From: Bacillota bacterium
GTDB taxonomy: Bacteria; Bacillota_E; JAJZYS01; JAJYTV01
Reading direction: 5' to 3'
NCBI GenBank assembly: GCA_021845645.1
Contig: JAJZVM010000115.1
Coordinates: forward strand, 1 to 12,770
DNA length: 12,770 bases
In this document: piece by piece, positions 1 to 5,737 of the stretch
Layout: the number at the start of each line of letters is the position of its first letter
Numbering within the stretch: position 1 is the first letter of the stretch
Position numbers and translations under genes: made by a program
The notes under the pieces: generated by a model
Seen by the model: only the letters and a program-made list of their open reading frames with translations
Told to the model about the DNA's origin: nothing
Database searches by the model: none

Positions 1-1320
1 CGCGGTGTTGCCGGGATAGTGGAAGGCGTAGGGCACGCCCCTGGCCGTCTCCACAAGGTAGCCCCTGGCCTTCGCGACCAGGTAGAGGTTCTGCGGACCT
101 GCTGGCTTGCCGGTGTCGGTCAGGAACGGATTGATGTAGCCGAGCAGCTTGATGCGTCTGCGCTGCAGGAAGGCGAGCAGCTTCCGCCAGTGCGGGTAGT
201 GCGACGTGTCCAGCCGCCAGTTCCACACGACCTGCTCGCCGAAGCTCGTGCGGTGGAGGCCCGACCAGTCCTGGATCCAGAGACCTGTCACCTTGACGCC
301 GTGGCCGAGCAGGGCATGCAGGTGTGCGAGCACCGCCCGCGTGCCGCCCTCCGCGGCGACGATCAGCCCGTGCTGCGTCCAGGCGGGGAGATCCTGGGCC
401 TGGCCCGTTGCGACCCTGTACGCCCTCAGGAGCCCTGCCGGCGTCGATCCTGCGAAGATGAGGCCATGGGCTTCCCGGCCGTCCACCTCGAGCTGGCCGA
501 TATCGCCCTGGGTCAGGTTGAAGGCCTGATAGCCCGTGTTCTCGCTGTAGAGCGCCTGCATGCTGCTTGTCAGAAAGAACGGCACGGGAGCGTAGGTGTT
601 GTAGTAGTGGCCGCCGGCGCCGTGGTCAACCAGGTCTGCAAGGAGCGTGAGCGGCTGACGACCGCGGCCGTAGCCGTGCTCCTGCGGCAGCATCGGCACG
701 ACGTGCCCCTGCATGTCGAGCAGACTGAACTGCGCGCCGAAACCGTAGTAGCCTTCTTGCGGCGAAGACGCCCAGTCGAGGTAGACGCGGTTGGCCGGCG
801 CCCCGACGCGGAGGTGGTAGGCCAGTGCGGCCGGGCCCTGCGGGCGCAGCGCCAACATGTAGGGGACAGGCCTGCCGAAGGCTGGCGCGAGCTCGCCACG
901 GATGGTGACAGTTCCGTGCCGCTCGGCGACGGCTGCGATCGTCTGGCCGGCGTAGGTGGCGGCAAGGACGCGGCGCACCGCGAAGTAGCCGAGTTGGCCG
1001 GAGGCGTTCATCGCGCCGACGGCGGCCCCGAGAAACGCCGCATGCGCCGGGGTCGCGAACACCAGGTGTGAGCGGGAGGCGCCGCAGCGCACCCTGAGCT
1101 GGCCCTGGCGTCCGTCCCAGATCACCGCGAACCTGCCGGCTCGGAATTTGAGCGTGCGCAGGAGGTGCGGCGCCACAGCGAGGGCGCCCGCGGCGGGTGC
1201 GTCCCCCTGCCCGGCCCACGATGACATCGCCGCCGTGGCGAAGGCGAACGCGGCGAGCAGCACGGAAGCGGCCACGGGGAGCAGGGCAGGGCGAGGACGG
1301 TGTTTTTTTGCCGAAGGCAC
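1..1320 (-). CDS. Secreted GH31 alpha-glycosidase, YihQ (sulfoquinovosidase)-like; 3' end outside window
   Basis: The first 440 residues are visible, without a stop. I chose the GTG at 1320-1318 because AGAAGAGG lies 7 bases upstream and the residues after it form a signal peptide: basic KKHRPR, then a hydrophobic run of about 20 residues, then SSWAGQG. The protein should therefore be exported, unlike E. coli YihQ. Family assignment rests on the block around residues 347-375 (LWIQDWSG, RTSFGE, WNWRLD, YPHW) and LLGYINPFL near 394-402, typical of the YihQ-type branch of GH31, which hydrolyses alpha-glycosides with retention. The catalytic Asp pair lies downstream, off the window, so activity cannot be judged. 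Two positions that bind the sulfonate in true sulfoquinovosidases look changed: Gln362 where Arg is expected, and Glu324 where Gln or Lys is expected. A neutral-sugar alpha-glucosidase is therefore as likely as a sulfoquinovosidase. It is divergent from the gene at 1431. Confidence 0.85.
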   Translation of the reverse strand, partial: MPSAKKHRPRPALLPVAASVLLAAFAFATAAMSSWAGQGDAPAAGALAVAPHLLRTLKFRAGRFAVIWDGRQGQLRVRCGASRSHLVFATPAHAAFLGAAVGAMNASGQLGYFAVRRVLAATYAGQTIAAVAERHGTVTIRGELAPAFGRPVPYMLALRPQGPAALAYHLRVGAPANRVYLDWASSPQEGYYGFGAQFSLLDMQGHVVPMLPQEHGYGRGRQPLTLLADLVDHGAGGHYYNTYAPVPFFLTSSMQALYSENTGYQAFNLTQGDIGQLEVDGREAHGLIFAGSTPAGLLRAYRVATGQAQDLPAWTQHGLIVAAEGGTRAVLAHLHALLGHGVKVTGLWIQDWSGLHRTSFGEQVVWNWRLDTSHYPHWRKLLAFLQRRRIKLLGYINPFLTDTGKPAGPQNLYLVAKARGYLVETARGVPYAFHYPGNTA

Positions 1321-1430
1321 GACGAGGCCTCTTCTCACGCGAAAAGGTTTCGGGACGTCATTTCTGGCGACCGGGTCGCGCTTCCTTCCGCCACCTGCGC
1401 CGTGATGCGGGCGCAGACCGGGCACGCTAA
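1321..1430. other. Divergent intergenic region between the GH31 gene and the NodB-fold gene
   Basis: These 110 bases must hold the promoters for both flanking genes. On the minus strand the Shine-Dalgarno AGAAGAGG of the GH31 gene is clear. I find no convincing -10/-35 pair on either strand and no obvious inverted repeat. Confidence 0.5.
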
Positions 1431-2072
1431 ATGGGGGGATGCTGCTTGCAGCTGCTCTGGCCCATTGCCCTCCTGGCCCTGTTGCAGGGCTCGCAGACGT
1501 CTGCCCGCGTGCTCACCCATGTGCAGACCAGGCGCCCCGTCATCGCCATCACGATCAACGACGGGCCGGACGGCCGCGTCGTGCCGGCCATGCTCAGGCT
1601 TCTGCGCAGCCGCGGCGCCAAAGCGACCTTCTTCGTCAGCGGCAGGGACATCGCGGACGACCCGCAGATGCTGCTCGAGATCCAGGCGGCGCAGTGCGAG
1701 GTCGGCGGCCATGGCTACGACCACGGCAACATGCGAGGCTGGTCAGCCGCCAAGGCAGGCGGGCAGCTGTCGCGGACCGACCGCCTGATCAGGGACGCCA
1801 CCGGTGCTCCGCCGCGTTTCTTCCGGCCACCTTGGGGCCTGCTCGATCGCAGCCTGGAACAGGTCGCACTGGCGCGCGGCGAGCGCATCGCGCTCTGGAA
1901 CGTCGGCGGCGGCGACGAGACGGTGCATGTCTGGCCGCGCACCCTCCACCCCGGAGATATCATCGCCCTGCGCGACGACGGCGAAGGCCTGCGCCGCCTC
2001 AGGCAAGCTCTCGATATGGCCGGCCGGTTCGGCCTGCAGCCTGTGACGCTCTCGGCGCTTCTCGAAGACTGA
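1431..2072 (+). CDS. Secreted polysaccharide deacetylase-like (NodB-fold) protein with substituted catalytic residues
   Basis: 213 residues. Residues 6-24 form a short hydrophobic export signal; the rest is one NodB homology domain. NodB enzymes remove N- or O-acetyl groups from chitin, peptidoglycan or xylan using a metal held by Asp-His-His. Motif 1 reads TINDGP (residues 41-46) rather than TFDDGP: the catalytic base Asp is Asn43, while the metal-binding Asp44 remains. Motif 2 is HGYDH (His94, His98), intact. Motif 3 is FRPPWG (131-136). Motif 5 reads IALRDDG (178-184), with Arg181 where the catalytic His is expected. The metal site is thus kept but both acid/base positions are lost, so it may be a binding protein or a changed enzyme. 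The start is uncertain. ATG 1431 has no spaced Shine-Dalgarno, whereas in-frame TTG 1446 has GGGGGGA six bases before it and would still leave a signal peptide. Confidence 0.82.
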   Translation: MGGCCLQLLWPIALLALLQGSQTSARVLTHVQTRRPVIAITINDGPDGRVVPAMLRLLRSRGAKATFFVSGRDIADDPQMLLEIQAAQCEVGGHGYDHGNMRGWSAAKAGGQLSRTDRLIRDATGAPPRFFRPPWGLLDRSLEQVALARGERIALWNVGGGDETVHVWPRTLHPGDIIALRDDGEGLRRLRQALDMAGRFGLQPVTLSALLED

Positions 2073-2144
2073 GGTTCCGCCCCAGCCTGCCGCACTTGCC
2101 TGGTAGCGGTAAGATGAAAGCATCCGAGCCTGTGCAGGGGGAGC

Positions 2145-3260
2145 ATGGACTTGGGGCAGGCCTTCCCTGGCCGTCATTGGCGACATGCGGCGCTGCTGAT
2201 CGGCTTCATACTCTCGGGCCTGGGCATCTTCGCGGCGCCGCTGCGCAGTGCCCTTGGCGCCGCCATGCCGTTCGTGCAGGCTTTGCACAGCTACGGCGGG
2301 CTACTCTACGGACTCGGCCTCGCGATCGCTTCGCTCCGGCTCTTTCCCTGGCCGCCAGGCGGCGCGCGGCCGCGGCACCAGATCGCCTTCGCGCTTGTCT
2401 GGCTGCTGGTGCTGTCCGGGCTCGGGCTGCTGCTCGGCCGTGGCGCCGTCGCGGCACTGGCCACCTGGGTGCACGCTTTGGCTGCGGCGGGTCTCGTCGC
2501 CTGGCTCGTTGCGCATCTATTCGAGGAGCGGCCCAGGATCGCGCCGAGGCGGCCCAGGCCGGATGGCCCGCCTCGGCCCGGCCTGCCGCGCAGGGCATTC
2601 CTGCGCTGGGGCGTCGGCAGCCTGCTGGCCCTTCCCGCCGCGTACTACCTGCCTGGCATGCTGCGCCTCGGCGTTGGCGCCGCACTGGGCGGAAAGCCGT
2701 CCGCGGGCCTCAGCGAGACATCCGGGAGCCTGCCGGGCTTTGTGCCCTATACGGTGACAGGTGGCTTTCCCGCGATCTCTCGCGCCGACTACCGCCTGCG
2801 CGTCGACGGCCTGGTCGCCGGAGCGCGCGCGTTCGATCTGCAACAGCTCAGGGCAATGCCGAATCGCCTGCGGCGCCTGGACTTCACCTGCGTCACCGGC
2901 TGGGCCGTGGACGGCGTCAGCTTCCGCGGCGTCGACCTGCAGGAGCTGCTTCTCGGGCTCGGCTGGCTGCCGGCGCACAGGCCCTGGATAACGTTCAGGT
3001 CCGGCGATGGGTTGTACTGGGACGGCCTCGACGCCGTGCAGATCGCGCGCTACAGACCGCTCGTGGCCTGGGAGATCGACGGTCAGCCGTTGCCCAGGGC
3101 GCAGGGCGCGCCGGTGCGGCTCGTCGTGCCGGGCATGTACGGCTACAAGTCCGTCAAGTGGCTCACTGCCATCGCGCTCGGACAGGACGCGGTCATGGGC
3201 TACTGGGAGCAGTACGGCTATCCCGAGAACGCCTATATCGGCAGCTACCAGAGCCTTTGA
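2145..3260 (+). CDS. Membrane-anchored sulfite-oxidase-type molybdopterin oxidoreductase with cytochrome-b-like N-terminus
   Basis: 371 residues in three parts. Residues 12-126 hold four hydrophobic helices with histidines at 14, 48, 78, 110 and 124, resembling a four-helix haem b membrane domain. Residues 127-150 are a very basic loop ending in RRAFLRWG, a twin-arginine motif (Arg149-Arg150), followed by a fifth hydrophobic stretch (151-172). Residues 200-371 match the sulfite-oxidase/YedY molybdopterin domain: Cys249 in DFTCVTGWAVDGVSFRG is the expected Mo ligand, and PVRLVVPGMYGYKSVKWL (313-330) is a family block. The catalytic domain should face outwards, exchanging electrons through the membrane helices; the substrate is unknown. 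The start is uncertain: ATG 2145 sits one base after GGGGGAG, while TTG 2151 has ideal 7-base spacing from it. The gene follows the NodB-fold gene by 72 bases on the same strand. Confidence 0.85.
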   Translation: MDLGQAFPGRHWRHAALLIGFILSGLGIFAAPLRSALGAAMPFVQALHSYGGLLYGLGLAIASLRLFPWPPGGARPRHQIAFALVWLLVLSGLGLLLGRGAVAALATWVHALAAAGLVAWLVAHLFEERPRIAPRRPRPDGPPRPGLPRRAFLRWGVGSLLALPAAYYLPGMLRLGVGAALGGKPSAGLSETSGSLPGFVPYTVTGGFPAISRADYRLRVDGLVAGARAFDLQQLRAMPNRLRRLDFTCVTGWAVDGVSFRGVDLQELLLGLGWLPAHRPWITFRSGDGLYWDGLDAVQIARYRPLVAWEIDGQPLPRAQGAPVRLVVPGMYGYKSVKWLTAIALGQDAVMGYWEQYGYPENAYIGSYQSL

Positions 3261-3338
3261 GCACCGGGTGTCCCCAACAGGCGGAGGGCAGACTGAGTGG
3301 AGCGGCGGCGCGCCTATGCCGCGACGTGCCCCGACGTC

Positions 3339-3357
3339 TATACTATGGATGCATAAA
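3339..3357 (+). promoter_or_regulatory. Arginase promoter -10 with ARG-box-like half-site
   Basis: TATACT at 3339-3344 is a good -10 hexamer, identical to the one upstream of argF; no clear -35 lies 16-18 bases before it. Right after it, ATGCATAAA (3349-3357) overlaps the expected transcription start. The same motif occurs inverted in the argF leader (5704-5713), and a variant, TGCATGAAAT, covers the argF -35. It resembles the left half of the Bacillus ArgR/AhrC operator CATGAATAAAAATKCAAK. ArgR-type control of arginase is inferred. Confidence 0.4.
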
Positions 3358-3385
3358 CCAGTTCGGTTCGGGAGGAACACACCCT

Positions 3386-4282
3386 TTGGACCGTCCCATC
3401 GCAGTCGTCGGGGTGCCGATGGACCTCGGCTCCGGCCGGCGCGGCGTCGACATGGGTCCCTCCGCCATCCGTTACGCGGGTCTCAAGCAGCGCCTCGAAC
3501 GCATCGGACGCACGGTCGTGGACCTTGGCGACTTGAAGGTGCCCCTGCCTGAAGAGAGCCACGTCGGCGACCCGAGGCTCAAGTATCTGGACGAGATCGT
3601 GGCGAGCTGCCTCCAGCTTGGCGAGATCGTGGACGGCATCATCGGGCGCCGCGAGTTCCCCCTCGTGCTGGGAGGCGATCACGCGATCGCGATCGGCACC
3701 ATCGCCGGAGTCGCCCGGGCGGAGGCGGATGCCGCCGTGATCTGGTTCGACACCCACGGCGACTTCAACACCGACGAGACCACCCCTTCCGGCAACATCC
3801 ACGGCATGCCTCTCGCGGCGTCCGTCGGGCGCGGCAACCCCGCGCTGCTCGCCGCGCGCGGCGGAGCGCCGCCGATCCGCGAGCAGCGGGTGGTGGCCAT
3901 CGGCATCCGCGAACTCGACCCCCCGGAACGCGAAGCCTTGCGGCAGTCGGACGTCAGGGTGTTCACGATGAGCGACATCGACAAGCTGGGCATGCGCGAG
4001 GTGATGCGGCAGGCCCTTGTGCATGTCGAGGGAGCGGCAGGCGTCCACGTCAGTTTCGACATGGACGTCATGGACCCCGACATCGCTCCTGGGGTCGGCA
4101 CGCCGCACCAGGGCGGGATCACCTACCGCGAGGCGCACCTTGCGATGGAAATGCTCTACGATGCGGGCATCCTGAGATCCATGGAGATCGTCGAGGTGAA
4201 TCCGATCCTGGACATTCAGAACCGTACCGGTCGGCTCGCAGCCGAACTGGCGCTTTCCGCCCTCGGCCAGCGCATCCTTTGA
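3386..4282 (+). CDS. rocF: Arginase
   Basis: 298 residues, the usual length for bacterial arginase. It hydrolyses L-arginine to L-ornithine and urea in the cytosol with a two-manganese centre. All expected ligands are visible: GGDHA (His99), FDTHGDFNT (Asp122, His124, Asp126) and SFDMDVMD (Asp225, Asp227), plus PSGNIHGMPLA (134-144) around the guanidinium pocket. The N-terminal block PMDLGSGRRGVDMGPSAIRY and the block near 245-265 (TPHQGGITYREAHLAME) separate it from agmatinases and formimidoylglutamases. The start is TTG 3386: GGAGGA (3371-3376) is 9 bases upstream, and the resulting N-terminus, M-D-R-P-I-A-V-V-G-V-P-M-D, aligns with the family start. The open frame continues upstream to 1439 only because of base composition. 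The stop overlaps the TTG of the next gene. Sitting beside argFGH it would complete a urea-cycle set. Confidence 0.95.
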   Translation: MDRPIAVVGVPMDLGSGRRGVDMGPSAIRYAGLKQRLERIGRTVVDLGDLKVPLPEESHVGDPRLKYLDEIVASCLQLGEIVDGIIGRREFPLVLGGDHAIAIGTIAGVARAEADAAVIWFDTHGDFNTDETTPSGNIHGMPLAASVGRGNPALLAARGGAPPIREQRVVAIGIRELDPPEREALRQSDVRVFTMSDIDKLGMREVMRQALVHVEGAAGVHVSFDMDVMDPDIAPGVGTPHQGGITYREAHLAMEMLYDAGILRSMEIVEVNPILDIQNRTGRLAAELALSALGQRIL

Positions 4283-5493
4283 GCCGCGGTCCGCTGGCGC
4301 TGGTGGCGGGCCTCGTGCTGGCGGCGGGGATCGCCGCGGCCTGGGGGGGACTCGCCGTGCGCGGCCCGGTCCTCTGGCAGGTGTCACCGGAGCCCGGTGC
4401 CACTCTGAGACTGCGCCAGGTTCCCGTTGAGGCACAGCTGACGCGCTCCTACACGGGCTACGCGACGCTCTACGTGGACGGCAGGGCGGTCATCTCGGGT
4501 CTGCCGGCACCTTACATCAGCTACCTGCCTGCGCAGCCGCTCGCATCCGGCCGCCACTGGCTGGCTATCGATGTCGTGATGCCCGGGCGCACCTTCCACT
4601 ACAGCTGGTCTGTCGTGGTGGCCAAGGATGCGCAGAAGTCCGTGGCACCCTACGACGCCGACACGTACAGTGCACTTGAGGCCGTGAACCGGATCCGTTC
4701 AGCCGCGGGGATACCGCCCTGGCGGCTTTCCCTGTCGCTTGAAGGGGCGGCCCGCGCACACACGCTGTTCTTCCTGCGCAATCTGCACCGCTACGGCCGG
4801 ACGTTGACGGACTCCGTACACCAGGAGAAGCCGGGCTGGCCGCTGTTCGTCGGCCGCACGCCTTGGTCCCGCGACGTCGCCTTCGGCTACGACGGCGATG
4901 GCGACAGCGAGGTGATGGCGTTCGGTGTCGGCGCGCAGGAGGCCGTGCAGCTCTGGCTCGACTCGATCTACCACCGCTTCGGTCTGCTGGACCCGGGACT
5001 CACGAGCATGGGATTCGGCATCGCCGGCGAGGCGTCGAAGAGCCCGGACCTTCCCGTCACCACCTTGAACGCCGGGTTCGAGAGCCGCAGCGAGGTGCCG
5101 AACGGGCGCGCGATCATCTGGCCCGTATCCGGCATGACCGCCGTGCCGCGCCGCTTCACGGCGGGGGAGATCCCCGACCCCCTCCAGAATTTCCGTGGCG
5201 GCCATTACCCCGCAGGCTACCCGGTGACCGTCTCGTTCTTCGGCCTCGGCGTGAAGGAGCTCAAGGTCACCGCCGCGTCCCTGACGGGGGCCGGCCGGAC
5301 TGTGGCCTGCCACCTCCTGACACCGCAGGTCGAGAAGAATCCCGCGGAACTCGGCATGAGCGTGGCGCTCATCGCGGTCGACCCCCTGAAGTCGCTGACG
5401 GCGTACCGGGCCAGCTTCGCCGGCCGATACCGCGACGGATCCGGCTGGCATCCGTTCCAGATCCGGACCAACTTCACGACCGGCAGCGCCTGA
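4279..5493 (+). CDS. Membrane-anchored or secreted CAP/SCP-domain protein
   Basis: 404 residues. Residues 5-24 form an uncleaved anchor or signal peptide. Residues 35-115 look like a beta-rich, Ig-like segment. Residues 130-250 resemble a bacterial CAP (SCP/PR-1, YkwD-like) domain: ALEAVNRIRSAAGI opens it, followed by AHTLFFLRNLHRYG, His181-Gln-Glu183, and LWLDSIYHRFGLLDPG (225-240), which parallels the W..S..HR..LL.P signature. A second beta-rich segment fills 290-404. CAP proteins are extracellular and their biochemical role in bacteria is poorly defined. The Gly-Glu-Asn motif usual in the middle of the domain is not evident (DVAFGYDGD instead). The start TTG 4279 shares TTGA with the arginase stop and has no strong Shine-Dalgarno, so translation is probably coupled to arginase. 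Why an exported protein is paired with arginase is unclear. Confidence 0.8.
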   Translation: MSRGPLALVAGLVLAAGIAAAWGGLAVRGPVLWQVSPEPGATLRLRQVPVEAQLTRSYTGYATLYVDGRAVISGLPAPYISYLPAQPLASGRHWLAIDVVMPGRTFHYSWSVVVAKDAQKSVAPYDADTYSALEAVNRIRSAAGIPPWRLSLSLEGAARAHTLFFLRNLHRYGRTLTDSVHQEKPGWPLFVGRTPWSRDVAFGYDGDGDSEVMAFGVGAQEAVQLWLDSIYHRFGLLDPGLTSMGFGIAGEASKSPDLPVTTLNAGFESRSEVPNGRAIIWPVSGMTAVPRRFTAGEIPDPLQNFRGGHYPAGYPVTVSFFGLGVKELKVTAASLTGAGRTVACHLLTPQVEKNPAELGMSVALIAVDPLKSLTAYRASFAGRYRDGSGWHPFQIRTNFTTGSA

Positions 5494-5522
5494 GCCGAAG
5501 GCAGGACAAGAACGAATAGGGC

Positions 5523-5551
5523 TTGCATGAAATACAATAAGCACGTATACT
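5523..5551 (+). promoter_or_regulatory. Promoter of the argFGH operon
   Basis: TTGCAT (5523-5528) and TATACT (5546-5551) are separated by exactly 17 bases in an AT-rich pocket of an otherwise very GC-rich region. Transcription should start near 5557-5559, giving a leader of about 180 bases before argF. Confidence 0.65.
5524..5543 (+). promoter_or_regulatory. ARG-box-like operator over the argF -35
   Basis: TGCATGAAATACAATAAGCA overlaps the -35 and spacer. Its first half (TGCATGAAAT) matches the Bacillus AhrC/ArgR operator (CATGAATAAAAATKCAAK) well at CATGAA; the second half is weak. An ArgR bound here would block RNA polymerase. Position and composition support the call, but no ArgR gene is in the window. 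Confidence 0.4.
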
Positions 5552-5562
5552 GATGCCGCAGC

Positions 5563-5620
5563 GGAAAGGGAGGGGTTGTCGTTGCTGGTGGGACGGCGGC
5601 AGGCGGCCTCTCCTCTTTCC
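5563..5620 (+). promoter_or_regulatory. Leader hairpin 1, sequestering a possible leader-peptide ribosome binding site
   Basis: GGAAAGGGAGGGG (5563-5575) pairs with CCTCTCCTCTTTCC (5607-5620): twelve Watson-Crick pairs, one G-T pair and one bulged base, enclosing a 31-base loop. The left arm contains the purine-rich GGGAGGGG that would serve as Shine-Dalgarno for the leader reading frame starting at TTG 5582. The right arm lies within that frame, so translation and this hairpin exclude each other. Confidence 0.5.
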
Positions 5621-5644
5621 CTGACTATCTCCTCGCGACGATAG
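5582..5644 (+). CDS. Putative 20-residue arginine leader peptide of argFGH
   Basis: TTG start 8 bases after GGAGG (5569-5573), encoding MLVGRRQAASPLSLTISSRR then TAG. Four of the 20 residues are Arg, in two Arg-Arg pairs. The last pair is CGA CGA (5636-5641), a codon I see rarely in the neighbouring genes. The stop (5642-5644) lies inside the left arm of leader hairpin 2. This is the layout expected of translational attenuation: a ribosome stalled at the Arg codons would cover the hairpin arm and allow readthrough to argF. Against it: the peptide is short, starts with TTG, and in GC-rich DNA Arg codons are frequent by chance. A second frame, ATG 5553 to TGA 5624, is also Arg-rich but its start precedes the expected transcript start. 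Confidence 0.4.
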   Translation: MLVGRRQAASPLSLTISSRR

Positions 5645-5707
5645 GCGGGTTCAGCCCGGTCCGGGGGCCATCATGGCCTCGGATAGGATGAACCCGCCTA
5701 TCATTTT
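5640..5707 (+). terminator. Leader hairpin 2, candidate attenuator terminator upstream of argF
   Basis: GATAGGCGGGTTCA (5640-5653) and TGAACCCGCCTATC (5689-5702) are perfectly complementary over 14 bases. Inside, GGGGCC (5664-5669) and GGCCTC (5675-5680) close an ATCAT loop, giving a long rod. ATTTTAT follows at 5703-5709. A second GATAGG copy at 5682-5687 can pair with the same CCTATC (5697-5702), forming a weaker alternative hairpin that excludes the main one. It lies between the argF promoter and gene, so it should act as an attenuator rather than as the terminator of the upstream CAP gene. It could serve both if readthrough reaches it. Confidence 0.55.
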
Positions 5708-5714
5708 ATGCATG
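5697..5714 (-). promoter_or_regulatory. Second ARG-box-like site in the argF leader
   Basis: On the minus strand CATGCATAAAATGATAGG agrees with the AhrC/ArgR operator CATGAATAAAAATKCAAK at 12 of 18 positions, ten of them among the first eleven. It contains the ATGCATAAA found at the arginase promoter. A second operator inside the transcribed leader would fit the paired sites known for ArgR systems. It overlaps the end of hairpin 2 and its T-run, so the sequence may instead be conserved for the terminator. Confidence 0.35.
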
Positions 5715-5737
5715 AGTTATGAAGGGAGAGGATCCCC

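Noticed and set aside
19..1071. 350-codon plus-strand open frame at the left edge
   Set aside because: It is antisense to the GH31 coding frame, which has a signal peptide and family motifs.
1439..3385. Very long open frame (1439-4282) that could be read as a 947-residue fusion ending in arginase
   Set aside because: The part before 3386 is an out-of-frame shadow of the NodB-fold and Mo-protein genes, rich in Arg, Ala and Pro with no family motifs. Arginase has its own Shine-Dalgarno and TTG start.
5576..5606. T-box riboswitch core (CTGGTGGGACGGCGG resembles AGGGTGGNACCGCG) in the argF leader
   Set aside because: The match is imperfect, and only about 25 bases separate it from the expected transcript start, too few for a T-box stem I with a specifier loop.
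5553..5624. Alternative Arg-rich leader frame ATG 5553 to TGA 5624 (five Arg of 23 residues)
   Set aside because: Its ATG lies directly after the -10 and before the expected transcription start, with no Shine-Dalgarno. It would only matter if an upstream transcript reads through.
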